Origin: Lamellibrachia satsuma
Lineage: Eukaryota > Annelida > Polychaeta > Sabellida > Siboglinidae
Direction of reading: 5' to 3'
Length of the DNA: 64,000 bases
NCBI GenBank assembly: GCA_033239005.1
Contig: BSQZ01000111.1
Location: 1,132,501-1,196,500, forward strand
In this document: positions 13,637 through 25,071 of the stretch, piece after piece
How positions within the stretch are numbered: position 1 is the first letter of the stretch
Layout: each line of letters begins with the position of its first letter
Translations under genes and position numbers: made by a program
Notes under the pieces: model-generated
Databases searched by the model: none
What the model saw: only the letters and a program-made list of their open reading frames with translations
What the model was told of the DNA's origin: nothing

Positions 13637-13683
13637 AATGCAAGCCATGAACGCATCTAACAGATGGACATTTGGATGACGTG
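13637..13683 (+). pseudogene. hAT transposase remnant, C-terminal dimerisation part, upstream piece
   Basis: Ends T-H-L-T-D-G-H-L-D-D-V with the last two codons (GAC GTG) equal to the 6-bp TSD of the foldback element. It resumes at 30,222 with [11 protein letters not shown]. Together they are the hAT C-terminal segment (R-L-T-D-x-H-L-x-x-x-L-R-x-A). Earlier codons contain stops, so the gene was probably already inactive. Confidence 0.75.
13678..13683. repeat. Foldback element TSD, left (gacgtg)
   Basis: Six bases gacgtg directly before the first base of the arm; the identical six bases follow the last base of the right arm at 30,216-30,221. Confidence 0.93.
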
Positions 13684-14344
13684 AGTAGTTATAGTGTGCT
13701 AATGAAACATCAAAAGAGCGGCCCAGTAAAGAGCAACCCAGTAACTTCCGGTCACGTGACTTCTGGGTAGCCCCCAGCGCCCCCTAGCGGTGACCTACAT
13801 CCACCACGAGCGCCCCCTAGCGACTGGAGATAACCCTAACGGTCATAACCCCAACATGTTGACATGATTCCGACCTGTTGATGTCATGTGTGGTGACCCT
13901 TGACCTCAGTAGTGACCGCTACCCTTGTGTGTTGACCTATGACCGGGTAGTGACCGTGACGAATCATACGTAGTAATTATAGGGTCATTAGTAATCAATT
14001 AATAATAGGGTCGTTAATTATATCAACTATCAAAGGGGACTAATGGAGACGAGAAATCAACGCAACACTATATGGTACGAGTGCACACGTATTTTATTGA
14101 GTATAATACAAGCAGCATGGCGATACATCAAGCGTGGTAGCGTGTAATATCACTACAACTACAACTACGATGAATATATATATATGAATCGACTTGCGTA
14201 TGTTGACCATCGCGCCAGAGGTCGTGAGCTTAGGGGTGTTTCCACCGACCTGTTGATCTCATGTGTGGTGACCCTTGACCTCAGTAGTGACCGCTACCCT
14301 AACGTAGTGACCGCTACCCTATGTGAACGCTACCCCGATCCTTG
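13684..14344 (+). promoter_or_regulatory. Left arm outer block with repeated regulatory-like motifs
   Basis: Contains two agcgccccctagcg sites (13,776-13,791 and 13,809-13,824) that resemble the reverse complement of the CTCF core, two perfect DR1-type sites TGACCCTTGACCT (13,894-13,906 and 14,269-14,281), and a palindromic E-box in gtcacgtgac (13,751-13,760). Phrases such as gtagtgaccgctaccc recur several times. Motif identity is by eye; binding is not shown. Confidence 0.45.
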
Positions 14345-15310
14345 AGGAGTAATTTTATTCCAAGACATATAATCCGTGGTTCGATGTAGTCCGCGATACC
14401 CTAACCGTTGGTTCGTTGTGCCCCGCGTTACCCTGTTGCTAACAGACACAACACCTCATTGAATGAAATCATCAAGAAACTTTAATATTTAATAACGATA
14501 CATCATATTAAAGCACATAAAATCATATAAATATAGTAATATAATTATTTATATAATCCGTGGTTCTATGTAGTCCGCGATACCCTAACCGTTGGTTCGT
14601 TGTGACCTGCGTTACCCTGTTGCTAACAGACACAACACCTCATTGAATGAAATCACAAAGAAACTTTAATATTTAATAATGATACATCATATTAAAGCAC
14701 ATAAAATCATATAAATATAGTAATATAATTATTTAAAAATAGTTATATATCAAATCATATTAAAGCACATAAAATCATATAAATATAGTAATATCATTAT
14801 TTAAAAAATAGCCATATATATCAAATCATATATATCAAATCATATTAAAGCACATAAAATCATTAATATAGTAATATAATCAGTTAAAAATAGTTATATC
14901 AAATCATATTAAACCACATAAAATCATATATAGTACTATAAATATGTAAAAATAGCCATATATTTAACCATATTAAAGCATATATCCTTTCATTTAAAAA
15001 TAGCAATATTAAAGCATATAAATAGCGTTCATTATTTCATTTAAAAATAGCCATATCAAATCATAATAACGATACATCATATTAAAGCACATAAAATCAT
15101 ATAAATATAGTAATATAATTAATTAAAAATAGTTATATATTAAAGCACATAAAATAATATAACTATAGTAATATAAATATTTAAAAATAGTTATATATCA
15201 AATCATATTAAAGCACATAAAATCATATAAATATAGTAATATCATTATTTAAATAGCCATATATATCAAATCATATTAAAACACATAAATTCATATTAAT
15301 TATTCCCGAA
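14345..15310 (+). repeat. Left arm AT-rich array
   Basis: A 210-bp direct duplication starts it (around 14,370 and 14,555, both with cgataccctaaccgttggttcg), followed by degenerate units of ttaaagcacataaaatcatataaatatag and tatttaaaaatagttatat. Mirrored at 28,589-29,555. Confidence 0.85.
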
Positions 15311-15788
15311 AGGACGCAATAAGGCGATACTAACAGCTGCACTAGTGGATTTTGGTACTCGGGAAATGCACGTTTTAAATAACATGGCTATATGTAGTCA
15401 TATTAGCGTTGTAGTTAAAGCGCTGGTTCGTCCACTGGATGTATGCAAGTCTGAGCACGTTGAAAGATAAGCCCGTCATTTGCACAATACTGTGCAGTAA
15501 TTTATTCGATGCCAGTCTCTCCCCTACCTCCAGCCACATCCTGACTCCTGATATATTGCGTCCATCATGCAGTCCTGTGTCTTTCCTACCTCCAGCCAAA
15601 CCCTTGCTCCTTATACATTGCGTCCACCTACTGTCCTCAGTTGCTCCTACCTGCAGCCACATGCTAACTCCTGATACATTGCGTCCATCATACAGTCCTC
15701 TGTCTTCCCTACATCCAGTCAAATCCTGACTCTTTACACGTTGCGTCCATCATACAGTCCTCCGTCTTTCCTACCTCCAGCCACACCC

Positions 15789-15998
15789 TTACTTCTTACA
15801 CATTGCCTCCACCATACTATCCTCTGTTATTCCTACGTACAGCCACATCCCGGCAGTTGAAACATCGCGGTCCCGACGGCTTGGAGAACTACCAAGACAA
15901 CGCTGAACAGGGGTACCAGTTCGGCAGGCATGATCTATCTGAACGACTACGAAGGCAATAATGACGGTTGTGATGACGACACGAAGATCCCAGCTCAT
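15789..15998 (-). CDS. Small ORF with signal-peptide-like start (left arm copy)
   Basis: Sixty-nine codons on the - strand. The N-terminus is M-S-W-D-L-R followed by a hydrophobic run (V-V-I-T-T-V-I-I-A-F-V-V-V) and a plausible cleavage site after D-H-A, then C-R-T-G and Q-R-C-L-G. The last ~20 residues are read from minisatellite units. It is not recognised as any known family. The identical ORF exists in the right arm (27,903-28,112). A TATA-like box overlaps its first codon, so transcription from that box would start inside the ORF. Existence as a gene is uncertain. Confidence 0.25.
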   Translation of the reverse strand: MSWDLRVVITTVIIAFVVVQIDHACRTGTPVQRCLGSSPSRRDRDVSTAGMWLYVGITEDSMVEAMCKK

Positions 15999-16303
15999 TT
16001 ATATAGCATGCTAGAAATAAACCAGACAGCTGACGTAACCCTCGGAACAAGAAAAACAGATAAGCGGCCGGCAGCTGTCAACTAACCGACACCAGGCATC
16101 CATCACGCAAGGAAAAAGCGGGGGTTATGAGTACCGAGACAGCTCTAGAACGGCGTGCATTTAATACAGTAAATGTACAAATCAATAATTATCTGAACTA
16201 ATCTATGTAATGAGCGTCTCCTCTCGTCTGTCGCTAGTACGGACGCTTCTTCACATCCTTCCTCCTCCTACATAACATAAATAGAACTACTGTATACGTT
16301 GCT
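15853..16303 (-). other. Unique non-repetitive block in left arm
   Basis: A 450-bp non-satellite segment inside the 62-bp array, with a TATATAAA box at 15,998-16,005 (- strand) and the small signal-peptide-like ORF. It looks like a captured promoter-plus-first-exon piece. Mirrored at 27,598-28,048. Confidence 0.5.
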
Positions 16304-18832
16304 CCTACTTCCAGCCACATACTGGCTCCCGATATTTTGCGTCCATCATACAGTCCTCCTTCTTTCCTACCTCCAGCCACACCCTTACTCCTTACACATT
16401 GCCTGCACCATACTATCCTCTGTTATTCCTACGTACAGCCACATCCTGGCTCCTGACACATTGCGGCCATCATACAGTCCCCTGTCTCTCCTACCTCCAA
16501 CCACATCCTGGATCCTGATACATTGCGTCCACCATACTGTCCTCTGTTTCTCCTACCTCCAGCCACATCCTGACTCCTGATACATTGCGTCCATCATACA
16601 GTCCTCTGTCTCCCCTACATCCAGCCACATCTTGGCTCTGTACACATTGCATCCATCATACAGTCCTCTGTCTTTCCTACCTCCAGCCAAACCCTTGCTC
16701 CTTATACATTGCATCCACCAAACTCTCATCAGTTGCTCCTACCTCCAGCCACATCCTGACTCCTGATACAGTGCATCCATCATACATGCTCCGTCTCCAC
16801 TACCTCCAGCCACATCCTGACTCTTGAAACATTACGTCCACCATACTGTCCTCTGTTGCCCCTACCTCCAGCCACATCCCTGCTCCTTAAACATTGCCTC
16901 CACCATACTATCCTCTGTTGTTCCTACCTACAGCGTTCCTTATACATTGCGTCCACCATACTATCCTCTGTATCTCCTACCTCCAGCCACATCCTGACTC
17001 CTGATACATTGCGTCCGTCATACAGTCCTCTGTCTCCCCTACATCCAGCCATATCTTGGTTCTGTACACATTGCATCCATCATACAGTCCTCTGTCTTTC
17101 CTACCTCCAGCCAAACCATTGCTCCTTATACATTGCATCCACCAAACTCTCATCAGTTGCTCCTACCTCCAGCCACATCCTTACTCCTGATACAGTGCAT
17201 CCATCATACATGCTCCGTCTCCCCTATCTCCAGCCACATCCTGACTCCTGAAACATTACGTCCACCATACTGTCCTGTGTTGCCCCTACCTCCAGCCACA
17301 TCCCTGCTCCTTAAACATTGCCTCCACCATACTATCCTCTGTTGTTCCTACCTACAGCGTTCCTTATACATTGCGTCCACCATACTATCCTCTGTATCTC
17401 CTCCCTCCAGCCACATCCTGACTCCTGATACATTGCGTCCGTCATACAGTCCTCTGTCTCCCCTACATCTAGCCACATCCTGGCTTTTTACACATTGCGT
17501 TCATCATACAGTCCTCTTTCTTTCCTACCTTGAGCCACACCCTTGCTCCTTATACACTGCGTCCACCATACTATCCTCTGTATCTCCTACCTCCAGCCAC
17601 ATCCGGGCTCTGTACACATTGCGTCCATCATACAGTCCTCTGTCTTTCCTACCTCCAGCCACACACTTGCTCCTTATACATTCCGTCCACCTACTGTTCT
17701 CAGTTGCTCCTACCTACAGCCACATGCTAACTCCTGATACATTGCGTCCATCATACAGTCCTCTGTCCCCCCTACCTCCAGCCAAATCCTGACTCTTTAC
17801 ACATTGCATCCATCATACAATCCTCCGTCTTTCCTACCTCCAGCCACACCCTTACTCCTTACACATTGTCTCCACCATACTATCCTCTGTTATTCCTACG
17901 CACAGCCACATCCTGGCTCCTGATACATTGCAGCCATCATACAGTCCCCTGTCTCTCCTACCTCCAACCAAATCCTGGCTCCTGATACACTGCGTCCACC
18001 ATACTATCCTCTGTATCTCCTACCTCCAGCCACATCCGGGCTCATTACACATTGCGTCCATCATACAGTCCTCTGTCTTTCCTACCTCCAGCCACACACT
18101 TGCTCCTTATACATTCCGTCCACCTACTGTCCTCAGTTGCTCCTACCTACAGCCACATGCTAACTCCTGATACATTGCGTCCATCATACAGTCCTCTGTC
18201 CCCCCTACCTCCAGCCAAATCCTGACTCTTTACACATTGCATCCATCATACAGTCCTCCGTCTTTCCTACCTCCAGCCACACCCTTATTCCTTACACATT
18301 CTCTCCACCATACTATCCTCTGTTATTCCTACGTACAGCCACATCCTGGCTCCTGACACATTGCAGCCATCATACAGTCCCCTGTCTCTCCTACCTCCAA
18401 CCAAATCCTGGCTCCTGATACATTGCTTCCACCATACGGTCCTCTGTTTCTCCTACCTCCAGCCACATCCTGACTCCTGATACATTGCGTCCATCATACA
18501 GTCCTCTGTCTTTCCTACCTCCAACCAAACCCTTGCTCCTTATACATTGCATCCACCATACTCTCCTCAGTTGCTCCTACCTCCAGCCACATCCTGACTC
18601 CTGATACAGTGCATCCATCATACAGGCTCCGTCTCCCCTACCTCCAGCCACATTACGTCCACCATACTGTCCTCTGTTGCCCCTACCTCCAGCCACATCT
18701 CTGCACCTTACACATTGCCTCCGCCATGAAGTCCTCTGTCTCTCCTACCTCCAACCACATCCTGGCTCCTTATACATTGCGTCCATCATACAGTCTTCTG
18801 TTTCTCCTACCTCCAACCGCGTCCTTGTAGGA

Positions 18833-19197
18833 CTTATGGGTAAATTATAGGAGGTATGGGTAAATTGTAGGAATTATAGGTAAACTGTAGGAGTTATGGG
18901 TAAACTATAGGAGGTATGGTAAATTGTAGTTATAGGTAAACTGTATGAATTATGGGTAAACTGTAGGAGGTATGGGTAATTGTAGGTCTTATAGGTAAAC
19001 TGTTGGAGGTATGGGTAAATTGTAGTTATAGGTAAATTGTATGAATTATGGGTAAACTGTAGGAGGTGTGGGTAAATTGTAGGACTTGTGGGTAAACAAT
19101 AGGAGGTATGGGTAAATTGCAGGAATTATGGATAAACTGTAGGAGTTAAGGATAAACTGCAGGAATTATGGGTAAACTGTAGGAGTTAAGGGTACCG
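18833..19197 (+). repeat. Left arm ~21-bp array
   Basis: Degenerate units of gtaggagttatgggtaaact and gtaggaggtatgggtaaatt, about 17 copies. Mirrored at 24,705-25,071. Confidence 0.9.
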
Positions 19198-19680
19198 TAG
19201 TCGATTATGATGGACATAGTGGACAATACTAAGTGTCTAAGTTAGGAACGCCTGTGATCGGTCAATACTACCCATGTTAGGTTATTCGTGATTGGTCAAT
19301 AGTACCCATGTTAGGAACGCCCCTTTTAAGTAATTGACCAATAGGAATCAAGCTAGGAACGTCTCTCATCGGTGATTGGACAATAGTAGCCATGTTAATT
19401 AGTAATTGACCAATAGGAACGTCTCCTATTAATGATTGACATCTTATCCACCTCGCACCTACTATATAGATGTACTGAGAGTCCATAGTACCCATGTTAG
19501 GTTATTCGTGATTGGTCAATAGTACCCATGTTAATTAGTAATTGACCAATAGGAATCAAGCTACGAACGTCTCTTATTGCTGATTGGTCAATAGTACCCA
19601 TGTTAATTAGTAATTGACCAATAGGAACGTCTCTTATTAATGATTGACATGTTATCCACCTCGCATCCACCTACAACATT
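19198..19680 (+). repeat. Left arm CCAAT-rich repeated block
   Basis: Repeats of cgtgattggtcaatagtacc and taattgaccaataggaac, each with attgg or ccaat in both directions (about ten in total). A ~180-bp sub-block is present twice, with landmarks at about 19,390-19,455 and 19,610-19,660. Mirrored at 24,224-24,704. Confidence 0.85.
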
Positions 19681-21392
19681 GACTGCTATGTGACACATAT
19701 GGAGACATTTACCACTGTGTGATGTGTATGGAGACGTTTACCACCATGTGATATGTGTGGAGACATTTAACCCTGTGTGATATGTATGGAGACATTTGAC
19801 ACCATGTGACATGCGTGTAGACATTTACCACTGTGTGATATGCATGGAAATATTTACCACTGTGTGATATGTACGGAGACATTTTACACCATGTGATATG
19901 CATGGATACATTGACCGTCATGTACCATGCATGGTGACATTGACCACCATATGATATGCATGGAGACATTGACTACCATGTGACATGCATGGAGACATTG
20001 ACTATCATGTGACATGTATGGAGACATTGACCGCCATGTGTCATGTATCGAGAAATTGACCGTCATGTGTCATGTATGGAGACATTTACCGCTGTGTTAT
20101 ATGTATGGAGACATGTACCACCATGTGATATGTGTGGAGACATTTACGCCTGTGTGATATGTATGGAGACATTTGACATCATGTGATATGCGTGGAGACA
20201 TTGACCGTCATGTGACATGCATGGAGACATTTACCACTGTGTGATATGTATGCAGACATTGACCGTCATATGGTATGCATGGAGACATTGACCACCATGT
20301 GACATGCATGGAGACATCGACTGCTATGTGACATGTATGGAGACATTTACTGCTGTGTGATATGTATGGAGACGTTCACCACCATGTGATATGTGTGGAG
20401 ACATTTACCCCTGTGTGATATATATGGAGACATTTGACGCCATGTGGTATGCATGAAGACATTGACAACCATGTGACGTGCCTGGAGACATTGACCGTCA
20501 TGTGACATGCATGGAGACATTTACCGCTGTGTGATATGTATGGAGACATGTGACATGCGTGGAGACATTGACCACAATGTGACATGCATGGAGACATAGA
20601 CTGCTATGTGACACGTATGGAGACATTTACAACTGTGTGATATGTATGGAGACGTTTACCACCATGTGATATGTGTGGAGACCTTTAACCCTGTGTGATA
20701 TGTATGGAGACATTTGACACCATGTGATATGCGTGTAGACATTGAACCTCATGTGACATGCGTGTAGACATTTACCACTGTGTGATATGCATGGAGACAT
20801 TTACCACTGTGTGATATGTACGGAGACATTTTACACCATGTGATATGCATGGATACATTGACCGTCATGTAACATGCATGGTGACATTGACCACCATATG
20901 ATATGCATGGAGACATTGACTACCATGTGACATGCATGGAGACATTGACCGCCATGTGTCATGTATCGAGAAATTGACCGTCATGTGTCATGTATGGAGA
21001 CATTTACCGCTGTGTTATATGTATGGAGACATGTACCACCATGTGATATGTGTGGAGACATTTACGCCTGTGTGATATGTATGGAGACATTTGACATCAT
21101 GTGATATGCGTGGAGACATTGACCGTCATGTGACATGCATGGAGACATTTACCACTGTGTGATATGTATGCAGACATTGACCGTCATATGGTATGCACGG
21201 AGACATTGACCACCATGTGACATGCATGGAGACATCGACTGCTATGTGACATGTATGGAGACATTTACTGCTGTGTGATATGTATGGAGACGTTCACCAC
21301 CATGTGATATGTGTGGAGACATTGACCCCTGTGTGATATATATATGGAGACATTTGACGCCATGTGGTATGCATGACGACATTGACTGTACA
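19681..21392 (-). repeat. Left arm 29-bp satellite with 918-bp higher-order repeat
   Basis: About 59 units of a 29-bp sequence such as gtgtgatatgtatggagaca plus tttaccact. Landmarks recur 918 bp apart (gactgctatg at 19,681 and 20,599; gacatcgact at 20,313 and 21,231), so the array consists of nearly two higher-order copies. Mirrored at 22,515-24,223. Confidence 0.93.
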
Positions 21393-21893
21393 TGTGAGGA
21401 ACCTTACATAGCACCAACTTAGCGATCTCCATCCTGCTTTGCTGTTTCTCACCATCTCAGCATACATTTATTTATTTTATGACACTGTCTCCAGCCTGCC
21501 TTGCTTCTTCTCAGCATCTCAGCAAATATTTCTGCACTTTATGACACTGTCTCTAGCCTGCCTTGCTCTGTCTCACCATGTCATACACTGTCACACTCAA
21601 CTTGAAACAGGTGTTGTATTCTTGCTAGTGACACCCCTCTACATATGGACAAGCTCCATAGAGTAGTAGTGAGTCGAGTGTAGCCATTACCTTCTAGTTC
21701 CCACACCTCACCACCCCCACCATAGAGTAATGAGAGGAGTATAGCCATCTGACCACCCCCACGCACCCTTGGTGTTGTATTCTCGCTAGTGACTCCCCTC
21801 TACATATGGACAAGCTCCATAGAGTAGTAGTGAGTCGAGTGTAGCCATTATCTTCTGGTTCCCACACCTCACCACCCCACCATAGAGTAATGG
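21393..21893 (+). repeat. Left arm inner block with internal duplication
   Basis: Two short tandem duplications: the cagcctgccttgct-type text at 21,430-21,590, and a ~175-bp unit starting gtgttgtattc at about 21,611 and 21,772. The inner unit differs from its mirror in the right arm at more positions than the outer parts of the arm. Confidence 0.85.
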
Positions 21894-21895
21894 TA

Positions 21896-22011
21896 CAGTC
21901 GCCAGGGGGCGCAGGGGCGTACGCGATTACAGGACAGGAAAAAGGTGTGTAATGGTGTATTACGCGGAAAAGGTGTGTAATCGCGCGCGCCCCTGCGCCC
22001 CCTGCCGACTG
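21896..22011. mobile_element. 116-bp MITE on the dyad of the foldback element
   Basis: Inverted repeats of ~36 bp start CAGTCG and contain cagggggcgcaggggcg, then cgcgattaca. TA dinucleotides flank both ends (21,894-21,895 and 22,012-22,013), consistent with a Tc1/mariner or pogo-type target duplication. The short interior has two aggtgtgtaat repeats. Its midpoint (21,953.5) coincides with the symmetry centre of the 16.5-kb element. Confidence 0.82.
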
Positions 22012-22013
22012 TA

Positions 22014-22514
22014 TAATTACTCTATTGTGGGGGTGGTGAGGTGTGGGAACCGGAAGAAAAAGGCTACACTCGACTCACTACTACTCTATGGAGCTTGTCC
22101 GTACGTAGAGGGGTGTCGCTAGCGAGAATACAACACCAAGCGTGTGTGTGGGTGGTCAGATGGCTATACTCCTCTCATTACTCTACGGTTGCGGTGGTGA
22201 AGTGTGGGAACTAGAAGGTAATGGCTACACTCGACTCACTACTACTCTATGGAGCTTGTCCATATGTAGAGGGGTGTCACTAGCAAGAATACAACACCTG
22301 TTTCAAGTTGAGTGTGACAGTGTATGACATGGTGAGACAGAGCAAGGCAGGCTAGAGACAGTGTCATAAAGTGCAGAAATATTTGCTGAGATGCTGAGAA
22401 GAAGCAAGGCAGGCTGGAGACAGTGTCATAAAATAAATAAATGTATGCTGAGATGGTGAGAAACAGCAAAGCAGGATGGAGATCGCTAAGTTGGTGCTAT
22501 GTGAGGTTCCTCAC
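22014..22514 (-). repeat. Right arm inner block
   Basis: Mirror of 21,393-21,893, with noticeably more mismatches in the ~150 bp next to the MITE than further out. Confidence 0.85.
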
Positions 22515-24223
22515 ATGTACAGTCAATGTCGTCATGCATACCACATGGCGTCAAATGTCTCCATATATATATCACACAGGGTCAATGTCTCCACACATAT
22601 CACATGGTGGTGAACGTCTCCATACATATCACACAGCAGTAAATGTCTCCATACATGTCACATAGCAGTCGATGTCTCCATGCATGTCACATGGTGGTCA
22701 ATGTCTCCGTGCATACCATATGACGGTCAATGTCTGCATACATATCACACAGTGGTAAATGTCTCCATGCATGTCACATGACGGTCAATGTCTCCACGCA
22801 TATCACATGATGTCAAATGTCTCCATACATATCACACAGGCGTAAATGTCTCCACACATATCACATGGTGGTACATGTCTCCATACATATAACACAGCGG
22901 TAAATGTCTCCATACATGACACATGACGGTCAATTTCTCGATACATGACACATGGCGGTCAATGTCTCCATGCATGTCACATGGTAGTCAATGTCTCCAT
23001 GCATATCATATGGGGGCCAATGTCACCATGCATGTTACATGACGGTCAATGTATCCATGCATATCACATGGTGTAAAATGTCTCCGTACATATCACACAG
23101 TGGTAAATGTCTCCATGCATATCACACAGTGGTAAATGTCTACACGCATGTCACATGAGGGTCAATGTCTACACGCATATCACATGGTGTCAAATGTCTC
23201 CATACATATCACACAGGGTTAAAGGTCTCCACACATATCACATGGTGGTAAACGTCTCCATACATATCACACAGTTGTAAATGTCTCCATACGTGTCACA
23301 TAGCAGTCTATGTCTCCATGCATGTCACATTGTGGTCAATGTCTCCACGCATGTCACATGTCTCCATACATATCACACAGCAGTAAATGTCTCCATGCAT
23401 GTCACATGACGGTCAATGTCTCCAGGCACGTCACATGGTTGTCAATGTCTTCATGCATACCACATGGCGTCAAATGTCTCCATATATATCACACAGGGGT
23501 AAATGTCTCCACACATATCACATGGTGGTGAACGTCTCCATACATATCACACAGCAGTAAATGTCTCCATACATGTCACATAGCAGTCGATGTCTCCATG
23601 CATGTCACATGGTGGTCAATGTCTCCATGCATACCATATGACGGTCAATGTCTGCATACATATCACACAGTGGTAAATGTCTCCATGCATGTCACATGAC
23701 GGTCAATGTCTCCACGCATATCACATGATGTCAAATGTCTCCATACATATCACACAGGCGTAAATGTCTCCACACATATCACATGGTGGTACATGTCTCC
23801 ATACATATAACACAGCGGTAAATGTCTCCATACATGACACATGACGGTCAATTTCTCGATACATGACACATGGCGGTCAATGTCTCCATACATGTCACAT
23901 GATAGTCAATGTCTCCATGCATGTCACATGGTAGTCAATGTCTCCATGCATATCATATGGTGGTCAATGTCACCATGCATGGTACATGACGGTCAATGTA
24001 TCCATGCATATCACATGGTGTAAAATGTCTCCGTACATATCACACAGTGGTAAATATTTCCATGCATATCACACAGTGGTAAATGTCTACACGCATGTCA
24101 CATGGTGTCAAATGTCTCCATACATATCACACAGGGTTAAATGTCTCCACACATATCACATGGTGGTAAACGTCTCCATACACATCACACAGTGGTAAAT
24201 GTCTCCATATGTGTCACATAGCA
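22515..24223 (+). repeat. Right arm 29-bp satellite
   Basis: Mirror of the left 29-bp array, with the same higher-order arrangement. Scattered substitutions distinguish it from the left copy (for example gggggcc around 23,010 versus the left arm). Confidence 0.92.
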
Positions 24224-24704
24224 GTCAATGTTGTAGGTGGATGCGAGGACATGTCAATCATTAATAAGAGACGTTCCTATTGGTCAATTACTAATTAACA
24301 TGGGTACTATTGACCAATCAGCAATAAGAGACGTTCGTAGCTTGATTCCTATTGGTCAATTACTAATTAACATGGGTACTATTGACCAATCACGAATAAC
24401 CTAACATGGGTACTATGGACTCTCAGTACATCTATATAGTAGGTGCGAGGTGGATAAGATGTCAATCATTAATAGGAGACGTTCCTATTGGTCAATTACT
24501 AATTAACATGGCTACTATTGTCCAATCACCGATGAGAGACGTTCCTAGCTTGATTCCTATTGGTCAATTACTTAAAAGGGGCGTTCCTAACATGGGTACT
24601 ATTGACCAATCACGAATAACCTAACATGGGTAGTATTGACCGATCACAGGCATTCCTAACTTAGACACTTAGTATTGTCCACTATGTCCATCATAATCGA
24701 CTAC
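24224..24704 (-). repeat. Right arm CCAAT-rich repeated block
   Basis: Mirror of 19,198-19,680. Confidence 0.85.
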
Positions 24705-25071
24705 GGTACCCTTAACTCCTACAGTTTACCCATAATTCCTGCAGTTTATCCTTAACTCCTACAGTTTATCCATAATTCCTGCAATTTACCCATACCTCCT
24801 ATTGTTTACCCACAAGTCCTACAATTTACCCACACCTCCTACAGTTTACCCATAATTCATACAATTTACCTATAACTACAATTTACCCATACCTCCAACA
24901 GTTTACCTATAAGACCTACAATTACCCATACCTCCTACAGTTTACCCATAATTCCTTACAGTTTACCTATAACTACAATTTACCATACCTCCTATAGTTT
25001 ACCCATAACTCCTACAGTTTACCTATAATTCCTACAATTTACCCATACCTCCTATAATTTACCCATAAGTC
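24705..25071 (-). repeat. Right arm ~21-bp array
   Basis: Mirror of 18,833-19,197. Confidence 0.9.

Larger units (their letters stand above)
15470..18832 (-). repeat. Left arm 62-bp minisatellite
   Basis: About 45-50 units of a ~62-bp sequence containing tcctacctccagccacatcc and attgcgtccatcatacag. Higher-order copying is visible, for example blocks at about 16,600 and 17,029 (429 bp apart). Because few stop codons occur on the + strand it gives open frames up to 219 codons (17,133-17,792), which are repeat artefacts. A unique block interrupts it at 15,853-16,303. Confidence 0.92.

Noticed and set aside
17133..17792. 219-codon open frame on the + strand (mirrored at 26,110-26,769)
   Set aside because: It is read from the 62-bp minisatellite, the unit length is not a multiple of three, and small indels between the two arms change the frames. 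There is no sign of selection on it.
21439..21666. 75-codon frame with identical copy at 22,242-22,469
   Set aside because: It falls in the inner palindrome block with internal tandem duplication; identity follows from the palindrome and no motif is recognised.
19681..24223. Regular ~29-bp repeats that superficially recall a CRISPR array
   Set aside because: There are no unique spacers; the whole unit repeats, and the context is an animal genome.
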